From Obelidium mucronatum (lineage: Eukaryota; Chytridiomycota; Chytridiomycetes; Chytridiales; Chytriomycetaceae), in the NCBI GenBank assembly GCA_025765595.1, contig JAIVFH010000118.1, positions 33,821-97,820 of the forward strand: a stretch of 64,000 bases of DNA. Direction: 5' to 3'. Shown here piece after piece: positions 33,918-44,844 of this stretch (its first letter is position 1; each line of letters opens with the position of its first letter). A program made the translations under genes and the position numbers. A model generated the notes under the pieces. The model worked only from the letters and a program-made list of their open reading frames with translations, had not been told where the DNA came from and ran no database searches.

Positions 33918-36900
33918 TCATCGCCGGGATGAAACCTTTACAAGCGACGAAAGTTCGTGCACGGGAACAGCAGTTCGGAAAAACGGATGCGCCAACAGTT
34001 CTCGCCCAGACGCCCGTTGCTCCACATCCACTTCCAAACACCGCCCCAAGAACGACTTGAACATGCTACTCAGAGAGTCTGGGTTCTTTAAAGTCGGTGT
34101 CCCGTTATTGGCAATCAAGTAGAGAGCCTTGAGGTGGTCCTCTTCAAGATAAGGGGGTTCGCCTTCAATGCATTCAATTGCCAAAATGCCTGTAGACCAA
34201 ATATCTACTTTTGGGCCGTATGGCTTTTGTTTGACAACTTCTGGTGCCATCCAGTATGGGGTTCCTACAAGTGTTGCTCTTTGCTTGCGAGTTACAGTCA
34301 GTTTGGCTGAGTATCCGAAATCGGCTGGAAATAAGTTTGTTGTTTTAGTGAGGGAGGAGGAAAAAAAATCAACTGCTCACGACTTTCAAATAGAGACTCA
34401 CTTAATTTAATGGTACCATCTCGGCCAATCAGAATATTGTCACTCTTAATGTCTCTATGGATGATGTTCCTCTTATGAAGATGAATCAATCCGTGGGTGA
34501 TCTGTTATTTCGTATCGTTTTCAATTTAATTGTTTCATTTTTTACCCGACAATTCAAGAAAGATCAACAAACCTCTTGACAAATAGCCGCAATTTGTGGC
34601 TCGTTCAACTTATTGTTATCGATAATGTCAGTTAGTTTGCCGCCTTCCATGTATTCTAGAATCAGCCAGAGATCGCCGCCAACTAAATAGGAGTCCAAAT
34701 ACTTGACAATATTGGGGTGTGACGATTCTTTCATGATATTGATTTCATTGAGTAATAGATCCTTGCGTGGTTGCTTGTCAAGTGCCATTTCTTTAATCGC
34801 AACCGTCGGCGCCCGCGAATCGACGATATTGCGTGAAAGATACACTTTTCCAGAAGCGCCTTCGCCGACTTTCTTGACTTTGCGGTAAATGAGATTTGGG
34901 TCCCCAGGGGTAACAAGAGCGCGAAGCCTCTCCATGGCTTCTGCATCTGGCAATTTGGAAGACCGCAGCGCAGTTTTGGCCTTTCTTTCGGCTCGTTTCT
35001 CTGCTGCCGCAATATCGTCCAATTCTTTCTGCTGTTGCTGTTGCTGCTGCTGCTGTTTTTCCTTTTTCCTTGCCTCCAGCTTCGCGGTTTCCTCCTCCTG
35101 AGCACGTTTTTCCGATTTTTCCCGCTCACGCGCTTCCCGCCGCTTTTGCCGTTCAGCTTCTTTTTCCTTGGCGGCGCGATCTCGTTCTCGTTCTTGTTCA
35201 CGATCCCGATCCCGATCCCCTTTAACGCTACGCTCCCTTTCACGTGGATAATCGCCAACCCTATCCCACTCCCTCTCACGGTCAACATCCATCCGGTCCT
35301 TTTCACGAACTCTGTCCGAAGCTTTTGCATCTCCATCCCGTCGTGCACCACCACTACGCGGCGGCGGCGGCGGCGCCTCTTCATATGAATCCCGAGTATT
35401 CACTCCATCGTCATTCGATTCAGCTCTAGACGCGTTTCGAGGCGGTCTGTTCCGTTCCATGCGTGTAGGCGTGGGAGGCGCCGCTGCACCGCTACGCGAT
35501 CTCTCCATTTTGCGGCCTCCTGATACAGGAGTCAAGTTGCCGCCGCCGGCGCCGCCGCTGCGATCGTCTACGGAGCCACTGCGGTTCATGCGGACGGGTG
35601 ACATTGGCGGGTCGTCGCGGTCGCGGTCCATGTTGTCGCGGTCTCCGCGGTCGCGACGGGGTGGGCGGTCTCCATTTCGAGATGAGGAAACGCCGCGTTG
35701 GCCTGCGGATGCTGTTCGAGGTGGGGATGGGAGTGTTGATTCCACAGTGCTTTTGGAAGTTGTGGTGGTGGGTGAGAAGGGGGAGGATGGTGCCAGTGAG
35801 GAGACGCGGTTTGATCTATAGGAAGGGGCTGTTGGGGAAAGAGGGGTTGTTAGGTATTCGTCTGAGGGGGTTCGGCGATGTTGGTGGTGGTGGTGCTGGT
35901 TATCCGATGGGTCTGGGATCGCACGGCCTTTGGAGGGTCTGCGGAGAGGTCTTCGACTGTCTGGGGGGGAAGGCCGGTTTTCGTCAAACGACCGCTTGTG
36001 TGGATCTGGAGATCGTCCGTACGGGTCTGGAGACCGTCCGTAAGGATCTGGGGAGCCTGTTGATGGGAAATCGTCAGAGGAGGGAGTTGATCGTTCGTCT
36101 CGTCGGCTGCGGGACTGTTGATGACGGGACGACGATGGAACGGGAGGGGGTGGCCCCCGTCTTTGGTCGCCACGTTTTGAAGCCACAGGTGGTATGAATT
36201 CCCCCTCCTCTTCTTCCAAGTCTGATTCATCGTACGTAATATAATCCGTTTCATACGCTGATTCGTCATCGTATCCGCCCTTCTTTGAGAAATTGCCAGT
36301 GTAGAAGCCAAGCGCCTCCCGAACAGCCTGTGGATTTTTCTGCATCGCATCCGTTTTTGAAAGAGACGAAGCTTGTAAAAGACCCTTCCATTCATTAGGT
36401 AGTCCCTGTTAATTATGATGGTTTAATGCTTTGTGTTTCGTTGTTACGAGCCAATTGCTGTCCCAAAGCACATTGACTAAGACAACAAAAATAGTTACCC
36501 TGAACAAGCCGTCATCATCAACACCAACGTGGACTTCATGAACAAAGTTTGTTGGCCCACTGATTCCCATTTGGGGGCATCGCTGAAATAACATTGGTGT
36601 TTCAAGTGCGAAAAAGAGTCAGGCGCTCTTCTCTCCAAGAGACAAACGAATAAAAACAATCACCTCATAGATATCGTCGATCCATCCATAAACGTCTTCG
36701 TCCGTGCGGCAGGCAATGTAGAAGCTCTTGTTGTTCTCCAGCACAATCTCAAAGGCAAACGGCTTTACATCGGACCGCTGCACGCTGACCACGTCTCTCA
36801 GGACAATGACCAGAGTTGACTGAGTTGCCGCCTGGGAGTTGTTTGGATTGGTTTTTAGTTCAGGCTTGGTTGGCGCATTGGCTTTGTGTGATATGCCACA

Positions 36901-37045
36901 CACAGACATCGAGACGTACCGCACTCTTGAACACAACCAGTGCCGCTTCTCGAAGGACCAGCCATCGCTTCGACCACATGAACGACCGCATGCCGCCGTC
37001 TTCTTTGAGGCTGATGAAGCCTTCGCGGACAACATCGTTTGTCAT
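33918..37045 (-). CDS. PAK/Cla4-type Ste20 kinase 4 (PH-CRIB-kinase)
   Basis: Starts at 37045 ([20 protein letters not shown]), PH to [16 protein letters not shown]. The CRIB is [20 protein letters not shown] and then GLPNEW. After it come [20 protein letters not shown], a repeated PDPYGRS motif, and a long Arg/Asp-rich linker ending in a poly-Gln coil. The kinase has [34 protein letters not shown], and [20 protein letters not shown]. It ends VKVSSRR. It is closest to kinase 2 in the CRIB, the YETDYI motif and the kinase tail, which suggests those two duplicated most recently. Confidence 0.9.
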
Positions 37046-37244
37046 CTCGAAACAATCTTGATGAAAGAAAATCGGTTTTCTTTTGTTCCAAACGACACAG
37101 CCTCCCATACTCGCTTTTGCAGTTTGATTCTTTCAAATGGTATTCTTTATTTTTTATTCTGCTGCTTTTGTTGTACTTTCATTCCGTTCATCCTGAGTGC
37201 AATTGTAACCTCGCTTACAAAAATTGAGGGGGGGACCACCGTTC

Positions 37245-37766
37245 TTATTTTGCAGCAGAAAGACGCTTCTTGATTGCTTCACTGATGGCTTGTTTCGTGG
37301 CGCTTCCCTGTGCAATTTCCCCTTCCACAGCCTTCATGACTTTTCCCATTTCCTTAACTGAAGTTGCATTCAACCGAGTCACAACAGTGTCAACAACTTG
37401 CTCGACTTCAGCTGGAGTCATTTGACGCGGCAAGAAAGACTCGATAATCGCAATCTTTTGATTCACAGTCAGTTTTTTTTGTCTTTAGTTTCACGAAGTT
37501 TTCTGTTTTGCCTTTTCCTCACCTCCTTGTCCTCAACTTCACTCAATTCAGTCCGGCCTGCTTCCTTGTATTGAGCAGATGCATCTCTACGTTTCTTGAT
37601 TGCTTTCAAAAGAACTGTTTCTGGGGTTTCAGCGTTGTTTGTTGCTTTTCCGGCGTATGTGATTTCAGAGAGAAGGGATTTGACAACAAGGACACGCGGC
37701 TTGTCGGAAGCCTTCATGCTTTCCTTGAGAGCGGTTTTGAGAGTTGTGACAAGAGTGGCGGGAGCT

Positions 37767-37807
<41 letters not shown>

Positions 37808-37961
37808 GTTTTGGTTTTGTTTCAGTCAACACAATGATGCACGAATCTCTTTTGGGCAGGCTACCATCAGCGGTTGTCGAAAATGAGGAGAAATGTGTGG
37901 CGATTCTGAATGGTGATGGAGTAGTACGGGCTGCTGAACAGATGAATCGTCTTGTAAACAT
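37245..37961 (-). CDS. Mitochondrial GatB/YqeY-domain protein (Aim41-like)
   Basis: Three exons, ATG at 37961. The N-terminus is basic and Ser/Thr-rich (MFTRRFICSAARTTPSPFR), as in a mitochondrial presequence. The YqeY domain follows: MKASDKPRVLVVKSLLSEIT, RDASAQYKEAGRTELSEVED, IAIIESFLPRQMTPAEVEQV and MGKVMKAVEGEIAQGSATKQ. This matches the tRNA-dependent amidotransferase GatB C-terminal-like domain found alone in fungal Aim41; its exact role is poorly known. The intron between exons 1 and 2 carries a run of about 40 A on the coding strand. Confidence 0.85.
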
Positions 37962-38006
37962 GATGATGCTTTTATTTTTAAAAAAAAAACAGCAGACATT
38001 TAGGTT

Positions 38007-38079
38007 AATTCTGTTTGTATACCAGTTAAAACTAGAATTATAACATCAGAAGAGGTTTCTATGCAGTTTGCACGCTGGG
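38007..38079. repeat. About 75-bp duplicated segment, copy 1
   Basis: The stretch beginning AATTCTGTTTGTATACCAG and ending GGGTTTTAT recurs at 41297-41374 with few differences. Copy 1 lies just upstream of the first F-box/ankyrin gene. It is probably part of a segmental duplication or of a mobile element's flank. Confidence 0.7.
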
Positions 38080-38278
38080 TTTTATTTTGATCGGAGCAAC
38101 TTCACTGGATAACACCAAGGATAACACAGGATTCCAATATCTCCCTTTGTTTGAACTACATCCCGTCCAAGAGAGCCCTCGCAATTCCCTCTCACGAAAA
38201 GAGCTGACTGACATTTTTCTAAAAGACGAAGCTATCTTGCTCTATCTTGTGCCAAATTGGGTGGAAGAAAAGTCAACG

Positions 38279-39247
38279 ATGGACATTCTTACGTTCGACA
38301 TCCTTGAACACATCCTGGTCCACCTTCCCATCGATGCCAGCCTAATTACGACCGCATTGGCCTCCAAACAAATGCTTGCCCCGTTTCTCTTGACCAGCGT
38401 TGCATTTGCCAGACGCCACGTAAGGTTGCAACATCAACAATCACACCTTGGTTTCTGGAAGTTCCTGGAGACTGCCAACCTGCAAGTTGGAAACTGGCCA
38501 AACCTGCCTGTTTGCTACAGGATTGCCATCTACCGGGAGGTTCTACAAGAACCTGCCGCGCGTGAGTCAGACGTAGCGAAACCTCGAAATTGGCGTACAG
38601 ACGATCCTCTTCTTGCCCACAAGATCAGTACATATTTGATCAACGACTCCAGCTTGGTTGTTACCTGCAATGAGAATCGTTGTATTGTGTATGGGACTGC
38701 GTCAAACATGGTTGGTTTTGTGCGGAAATGCCTTACTGTCGCTGCTGTAGATCCATGCGTTTACGACCACTACTGCATAAAAGCGTCCGCTCAATGCGGT
38801 TTTATGGAGATATTCAAACTCCTCATAGCAGACCCTCGTGTGGATCCCAATGTGGGTTTGAAGGAGACTAATGGAATCGAAGCAATTCCAATCATCGGAG
38901 CTGCAGATTCGGGGCACACTGAAATCGTAAAGATCCTACTGTCAGATCCACGAGTAGACCCTAGAATCAATAACGGATTTGCTCTGTGGTTGGCATGTCG
39001 AAAAGGCCATGTCGAAATTGTCCGCCTGTTTTTGGCGGATGGGCGAGTTGACCCGACCAGCAGGCGCCAAAACCTCTGCTGCCTTGCCGTAGCTGCACGA
39101 ACCGGGAATCTTACTTTTGTGAACGATCTCATGGAGTGTCCTCGCGTTATCAGGAAAGAAGACTTGGCTGCTGCTGCTCAAGAAGCAATTTCATACAATC
39201 ACTTCAAGCTTGCGAGGTTCATTTTAAGTCACCCGTCACTGGAGTAA
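38279..39247 (+). CDS. F-box-like / ankyrin protein, tandem copy A
   Basis: A single exon of about 322 residues from MDILTFDILEHILVHLPIDA. The N-terminus is F-box-like and is followed by the conserved RRHVRLQHQQSHLGFWKFLE. Ankyrin-like repeats come next (FMEIFKLLIADPRVDPNVGL, HTEIVKILLSDPRVDPRINN, HVEIVRLFLADGRVDPTSR). An upstream in-frame extension to 38087 exists. It is not conserved in copy B, where indels break it, so the Met at 38279 is chosen. Nearly identical to copies B and C. Probable role: SCF-type substrate adaptor (inference). Confidence 0.7.
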   Translation: MDILTFDILEHILVHLPIDASLITTALASKQMLAPFLLTSVAFARRHVRLQHQQSHLGFWKFLETANLQVGNWPNLPVCYRIAIYREVLQEPAARESDVAKPRNWRTDDPLLAHKISTYLINDSSLVVTCNENRCIVYGTASNMVGFVRKCLTVAAVDPCVYDHYCIKASAQCGFMEIFKLLIADPRVDPNVGLKETNGIEAIPIIGAADSGHTEIVKILLSDPRVDPRINNGFALWLACRKGHVEIVRLFLADGRVDPTSRRQNLCCLAVAARTGNLTFVNDLMECPRVIRKEDLAAAAQEAISYNHFKLARFILSHPSLE

Positions 39248-39437
39248 ACGACGGATTTCCAACTAAAATCAATTAAAAATCAATAAAAGCAATCTGTAGA
39301 TTTTACTACAACTGGTTTCAAAGCACAGGATTCCAATATCCCCCTTTGCTTGAACTACATCCCGTCCAACGCAATTCCCTCTCACGTAAAGAGCTGATTG
39401 ACATTTCTCTGAAAGACGAAGCGATCTTGTGCCAACG

Positions 39438-40409
39438 ATGGACATTCTTACGTTCGACATCCTGGAACACATCCTGGTCCACCTTCCCATCGATGCCTGC
39501 CTAACTACGACTGCATTGGCCTCCAAACAAATGCTTGCACCGTTTCTCTTGGCCAGCGTTGCATTTGCTAGACGCCACGTAAGGTTGCAACATCAACAAT
39601 CACACCTTGGTTTCTGGAAGTTCCTGGAGACAGCCAACCTACAAGTTGGAAACTGGCAAGACCTGCCTGTCTGCTACAGGATTGCCATCTACCGGGAGGT
39701 TCTGCAAGAACCTGCCTCAAGTAGTGGGTCAAACGAAGCGAGACCTCGACATTGGCGCATACGCGATCCTCTTCTTGCCCACAAGATCAGTACATATTTG
39801 ATCAACGACTCCAGCTTGGTTGTTACCTGCAATGAGAATCGTTCTATTGTGTATGGGACTGCGTCAAACATGGTTGGTTTTGTGCGGAAATGCCTAACTG
39901 TCGCTACTGTAGATCCATGCGCTTACAACCACTTCTGCATAAAAGCGTCGGCTCAATGCGGTTTTCTGGAGACATTCAAACTCCTTATGGCAGACCCTCG
40001 TGTGGATCCTAATGTGGGTTTGAAGGAGACTAATGGATGCGAACCAGTTCCAATCATTGGAGCCGCAGTTTTGGGACACTCTGAAATTGTAAAGATCCTA
40101 CTGTCGGATCCACGAGTAGACCCTAGAATCAATGACGGATTTGCTCTGTGGTTGGCATGTCGAAAAGGCCATGTCGAAATTGTCCGTCTGTTTTTGGAGG
40201 ATGGGAGAGTTGACCCGACCAGCAGGCATCAAAACGTCTGCTGCCTTGCTGTAGCTGCACGAACCGGGAATCTTACTTTGGTGAACGATCTCATGGAGTG
40301 TCCTCGCGTTATCAGGAAAGAAGACTTGGCTGCTGCTGCTCAAGAAGCAATTTCATACAATCACTTGAAGATTGCGAGGTTCATTTTAAGCCACAAACTT
40401 CTGGAATAA
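39438..40409 (+). CDS. F-box-like / ankyrin protein, tandem copy B
   Basis: A direct tandem copy of the preceding gene, about 190 bp further on, single exon. It starts MDILTFDILEHILVHLPIDA and ends ARFILSHKLLE. The similarity extends about 110 bp upstream of the ATG (GGATTCCAATAT...), so promoter or leader was duplicated too. Scattered replacement differences (for example FLETFKLLMADPRVDPNVGL against copy A's FMEIFKLLIADP) show all copies are still open and diverging. Confidence 0.7.
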   Translation: MDILTFDILEHILVHLPIDACLTTTALASKQMLAPFLLASVAFARRHVRLQHQQSHLGFWKFLETANLQVGNWQDLPVCYRIAIYREVLQEPASSSGSNEARPRHWRIRDPLLAHKISTYLINDSSLVVTCNENRSIVYGTASNMVGFVRKCLTVATVDPCAYNHFCIKASAQCGFLETFKLLMADPRVDPNVGLKETNGCEPVPIIGAAVLGHSEIVKILLSDPRVDPRINDGFALWLACRKGHVEIVRLFLEDGRVDPTSRHQNVCCLAVAARTGNLTLVNDLMECPRVIRKEDLAAAAQEAISYNHLKIARFILSHKLLE

Positions 40410-41350
40410 AATCAATCGTCAGATTTTATTCAATTCAGGAGGGAGCACACACTTGTTGAGACCACGGCAAATAAATATAAATTGGTAAAAGATTTGTTAA
40501 GTATGTACATCTTTAAATATTCCCTATTATTCCTCTGATCTGCCCCAAAAGTGGATAAGATATGCCAAAAAAGTCACTGCCACTGTCCCCTGTCAGCGTC
40601 TTCGGCGCGATCTCTCAGTATGGAATCAATGGTCAAAAGGTTATAGCTTTGGAGCACATGCTAAAGCTGGACAGCCCCGACAGGGCAAAGGTATTCAGCC
40701 CTCCCATCTCAATTAAAGCCAATGCCCCTCCTCATCGAGAATGCTGCACTCAGGTCACCCACATGTTTCAACTAAAATCGCGTTTCGCGCTGATCTTGCA
40801 GCTTCTCTACACCACACCTAACTGCTTCCTTTGAACGCCGTTAAATCAATAAAACCCGGACGGTTATTGACCAGACGATTCAATACGCCCTCTGTGATTG
40901 TGTGCCGCGTCTGACGGAGCACGTACATTCGTTGTTGGATGGCTGAATCTGCTATTCCGTCCAGTCTCCATCCAGTCATGAACTGACTCGCATTGGTGGC
41001 ATGTTTTTCTTTTTCTTCAGAAGTCACGTGATGTCAATCATCATTTGCAGGAATTAAGCCGGGAAGGACCCATTATTCTTCAGAATAAGGGTGTGATGCG
41101 GTGAAGTTGAAAAATCTCTGACTAGCTGAAATTGGGAGTAGCACATCAATGATGCTCTCTACAGCGCTTTATGCTATTTCTATTATAATGAAAATGGATA
41201 TGATATAGTTATGAAGGCACAGAAGTTCCTTCATTGTTCCCCAATCTCCCGCTTTGCTCCTGGATGTGACAAAAAAACAACTAGACTATAGGTTACAATT
41301 CTGTTTGTATACCAGTTAAATATAGAATTATAAGATCAGAAGAGGGCTCT
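40410..41350. other. Intergenic stretch without a supportable gene
   Basis: About 900 bp following F-box copy B. It holds only short frames with no recognisable protein: one of 90 residues at 40562 (+) and one of about 69 residues at 41027-40818 (-), beginning MTSEEKEKHATNASQF. The latter looks protein-like but matches nothing I know and may be a relic. Copy 2 of the 75-bp duplicated segment starts at 41297. Confidence 0.4.
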
Positions 41351-41374
41351 CTGCAGTTTGCACACCGGGTTTTA
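41297..41374. repeat. About 75-bp duplicated segment, copy 2
   Basis: The partner of 38007-38079 in the same orientation. It is followed by a short (GAG/GGA)n run at about 41404-41430. No F-box gene follows this copy; the degraded hAT transposase region begins instead, so the duplicated block was broken or truncated here. Confidence 0.7.
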
Positions 41375-42055
41375 TCACTCACTTCTCTGCAAAATTTATT
41401 TTGATGAGGAGGAGGAGGAGGAGGAGGAGCAAAAAATAAAGTTGTCCAACATCTACACGTTCCAAGGCATCATCGGCGCCTGTTTCTGCCGCTTCTGGGC
41501 GGCGAAACAATGTGTCGGAGGCTCCAGCCATATTGACTGTGTGTAAAAGGAAACATGCAGCTCAAATCGACGCAGATGTAACAGATTCAAAGTGAAGTGA
41601 AACTCTTACCCATCAAACACACTATCCAAGCGGTACGTTTGTCAATTACCCTAGAATCTGGCCAAGAGGGTTGTTGATCTTTTAAAACAGAAAGAGGTTT
41701 TCAATAAGTTATTCACTGTGACGACGACAACGCCAGCAACAATGGGACTATGATGAAGGAAGATCGCAACGGCTATTTTGAAAAGTCGTGGGGAAACTGC
41801 CAGTATTTGAGGGTCCGGTCTTGTTAAGCATGTGGAAGCAATGCATATTTGTTGCTGGTGCCATATTATTGACTTATCTGTGCAAGGTTGTTAAATATTT
41901 GATGCATTTTGATTTAACTTCAATTTCTTTAGCCTGCCTGGACAAATTTCGCAGTGACAACAGTGATTCCAGCAGAGCTCAGTATTGACAAAGCTGCGCA
42001 AGTTTATTGTTGCAGTGAGGGACTTTCCACAATGAGTTGAGAATCTCAGGAATGC

Positions 42056-43155
42056 ATTTGAACGTGTTCAAACTCAAAATCCAGGTCTCAAATTTTTAAC
42101 AGTCATTCTGGATGTGGTTACGCGCTGGTATTCAACATACAACATGATTGATTGTGCCTTATTCCTGAGAACTGCTATTGACTCATTGATGGATTCTGAT
42201 TCAGCGTTTGAGGCCTGCTCTCATTGACAGACTGGGATGAGCTGAAATGCCTCCACGAGTTTCTTGGAAAGTTTAAGTGGGTTTCAATCATGAATATGAA
42301 GAGCAAGTTTGCGACGTCATCAGATACAATTCCGTTGTACGAGATATGTTTTCATCATATTGACAAATGGATGAAAAGATTCACAACCTTGAACAGCTGT
42401 ATTCTGTGGCGTTTGCATCCTGTTTTGAGGCTGCAATCATGACGTGTGACTCTAAATTGGTGGCATACTGGGGAAAAGCATCAACTTCAGCTTCAATTGC
42501 AACTCTCCTGGACCCTCGCTACAACTACAAGTTCTTTGTACGATCTCGAATGGACTATTTCAAGGCTAATAACGTCCACGCAGACTTGGACAAAGTCTCG
42601 AAACGGTTGAAAGCAAAGACTCTTATTGATGGAGAGTTTTTGGATAAAGCCAAGGCAATCTGGAAGTCTGAGTGTGCTTCCAAACTTTAAGTTTTTCATT
42701 CCACATCAGGGAATAAAGTCACTGTCAATTCTGTTGGTGGTAGCTCTTCAAACTACTGTCAGCACGCCGTTTCACTGAACAGAAAACGCCGGTATCTTAA
42801 CTCTGATGCTTCTAGTTCCAGTGAAGATGAATTGGCTGATGAATTGGAGAAGTATTTGCTGCTTCCACAGGAGAACGACAATACAGACCCATTGAAGTGG
42901 TGGGAGGCCCAACGAACAAACTACCCAAACCTGTACAAGATGGCATTGGATTATTTAATGGTTCCAGCAAGCTCTGTTCCATCAGAGCGGTTGTTTTCAG
43001 AGGCTGGATTAATTCTTACTGTCCAGCGCTCTCAAATGACCTCGTCAAATGCACAAGCATTAATATGCTTACACAATTGGTACACTTGTGGAATTGTAGA
43101 GTTTGAATTGAATGCACAAGCCAAAGTTGCCGTTAGTCGTTATAAAAACAAATAA
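42056..43155 (+). pseudogene. Decayed hAT-superfamily transposase
   Basis: Coding similarity runs through several frames. LDVVTRWYSTYNMIDCALFL (about 42110-42170) is followed by an in-frame stop near 42225. LHEFLGKFKWVSIMNMKSKF comes next, then a frame change near 42370, LDPRYNYKFF and a stop near 42690. The C-terminal hAT dimerisation domain is still open (42832-43155): DPLKWWEAQRTNYPNLYKMA and VPASSVPSERLFSEAGLIL. The SVPSERLFS motif and the WW pair are diagnostic of hAT transposases. It has at least one stop and two frame breaks, so it is inactive. Terminal inverted repeats were not found. Confidence 0.85.
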
Positions 43156-43172
43156 TTGTGAGTCGTAGCATC

Positions 43173-43224
43173 CATATACAGAACATATAAATATCTACCA
43201 TATACAGAGCATATAAATATCTAT
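43173..43224. repeat. Two 26-bp direct repeats after the hAT remnant
   Basis: Two adjacent copies, 43173-43198 and 43199-43224, of CATATACAGANCATATAAAT followed by ATCTAY. They differ at two positions and lie just past the hAT stop codon. Confidence 0.85.
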
Positions 43225-43227
43225 AAA

Positions 43228-43331
43228 ATTTTTTTGGGACCAGGTGCCAGGTCAGAAACAACGGAACCTGGTGAAATCTCCACCAGGTCAACCTGGTCTA
43301 TTTCCAACCTGGCACCAGGTTCAAACCAGGA
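43228..43331. repeat. Cluster of ACCTGG/CCAGGT motifs forming imperfect inverted repeats
   Basis: Eight or so ACCTGG or CCAGGT hexamers in about 100 bp, in both orientations. CCAGGTGCCAGGT near 43240 pairs with ACCTGGCACCAGGTT near 43306. It could be a subterminal transposase-binding region of a transposon, or a structured element. Several frames are interrupted, so it is not coding. Confidence 0.6.
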
Positions 43332-43382
43332 AGATGCACTATTCAAATAAAATATTCAATAATAACAATAAATATTGAATTT

Positions 43383-43454
43383 GATTGCAAACTAATAAAC
43401 TAATGGAAGAAATCCTGTGATTGCAAACTAATAAACTAATAGAAGAATTCCTGA
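43383..43454. repeat. Two 36-bp direct repeats
   Basis: Two tandem copies of a 36-bp unit starting GATTGCAAACTAATAAACTA, at 43383-43418 and 43419-43454, with two or three differences. It is AT-rich and non-coding, between the hAT and DDE transposase remnants. Confidence 0.85.
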
Positions 43455-43554
43455 TGCTACGGAAATCAAAGGGAATTAAATTAATGTCAATAGAAGTGAA
43501 TAGTAACCCAAATTTATTTAAATTACACCAGAAGAACAACTAAAAGATGAGTCT

Positions 43555-44205
43555 CTAAGTAATGTCAAAGAGGGGCTCTCTACGGAGTTTTACGTTAGTA
43601 ATCTGAGCCACTGCTGTGAAAATAAGGTTAATCCGTTCTCTGCGACCACGGAATAAGCCAGCCAACACACGAAAGTCCTTCATTCTTTTATTGACAGTCT
43701 CATGGCGAGACCCCAACAGATTCCAGTTTTTATTGTGTTTAATAATGTCTGGTGATGAACCCTTTAATTTAGTAATCACGCGGACATCTCCCACATAACC
43801 CCTGTCAGCAGCCACCTGCTTGTCCTCTTCAAGATCCAGAAGCACTGTTTTTTGAACCTGATCCAGATCATTGTGGAGGCCGCAGGGAGTTCCGCCACCA
43901 ATGAAGACTATCCTTGATGTTCCAATTGCAGTTGCAACTTGGAACCGGTAGCCAGCATGTTTGAACTTGTGGCTGAACAAGCCGGTATCAAGGGGTCTGG
44001 ACTCCGGTACAGGAATGTCCACCCCATCACCATACATTGATGGTGCAAGAATATCCCAGTTGACCCAGCGGTCTTCAAAGCAAATCTAAATAAATAAGAT
44101 TATTCAATGTTGACTAATGAAAAATTTTGGAGGAAAATTTGGTCACACCTGATCCATACTTGCCAAAATTGTGAGAACTGCATTTGACACCCCTATGGAC
44201 CACAT
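43555..44205 (-). mobile_element. DDE transposase domain (IS5/Harbinger-like, DDE_Tnp_4 type), truncated
   Basis: Two exons, 44205-44149 and 44085-43555, with matching phase, give about 195 residues. MWSIGVSNAVLTILASMDQ joins ICFEDRWVNWDILAPS. The catalytic core follows: GDGVDIPVPESRPLDTGLFS and HKFKHAGYRFQVATAIG, then PCGLHNDLDQ, AADRGYVGD and the helix SRHETVNKRMKDFRVLAGLF, which carries the likely catalytic Glu. This arrangement is seen in IS5/PIF-Harbinger-related eukaryotic transposases. The usual N-terminal DNA-binding part is missing, so it is probably a truncated copy, although the remaining frame is intact. Confidence 0.7.
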
Positions 44206-44844
44206 TCAAATCAAATCTACAAGTACATCTATCCAAGTCAGAACTGCGTTATTGCAGATGCAAGATGAGCCAATGCATTGAGTTAAACATGAACCGTAAC
44301 AATCAGCCGCCCTATGATATGCGAGATTTGCTAACACACACCTGAGCTTACAAATTAGAGGACCTGAATTAGTCACCTGAGGTCACTACTGCACTCTCGC
44401 AGTGTGAAACAACAAAGACAGGATTCTCTTACTGTAGCAGAAGTGCTTTCCAGTCATTGGCAACCTTAGCTTGATCCATCACTCTTGCATTGTGAAGCAG
44501 ACATCTTGATCCAGCACTCTCGCATTGCGAAGCAGAAAATGCAATCAAACTCTAGACAAAGAACGTGAATAAAGGCATTTGCTTGCGACGTATTCCATCA
44601 GAAATACTTTCAACTACTCGGGTTGCATCTGAGACGATAACTTCTGTACAGTTACAAGAACGCGACACAGTTGACGTGCTTATGATATGCCCAAAAAACT
44701 TTACGTGACCAACCGTTACCCACTACGAATAAAAAGAACAAGATTGAATTGAAATCATGTCATAAATCTCATTTTTTTTTAATCTGTGTAAAGAGAGAGT
44801 TATCTCTAAACTCTGCATTTTATTATGTAATATTTGATGAAAAA
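44206..44844. other. Intergenic, no gene seen
   Basis: About 640 bp between the DDE remnant and F-box copy C. It has no open frame of note. A short direct duplication is visible near 44470-44530, where GATCCA(T/G)CACTCT(T/C)GCATTG is followed by GAAGCAGA in both copies. Promoter elements were not recognised. Confidence 0.4.

Noticed and set aside
38087..38278. N-terminal extension of F-box copy A
   Set aside because: The homologous stretch upstream of copy B has indels that break the frame, so it is more likely a leader.
40818..41027. Minus-strand frame MTSEEKEKHATNASQF
   Set aside because: Protein-like but too short, with no recognisable family, start context or neighbours; recorded only as a possible relic.
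43300..43331. GGTTCAAACC resembling a tRNA B box
   Set aside because: No A box or cloverleaf could be built; it belongs to the ACCTGG motif cluster.
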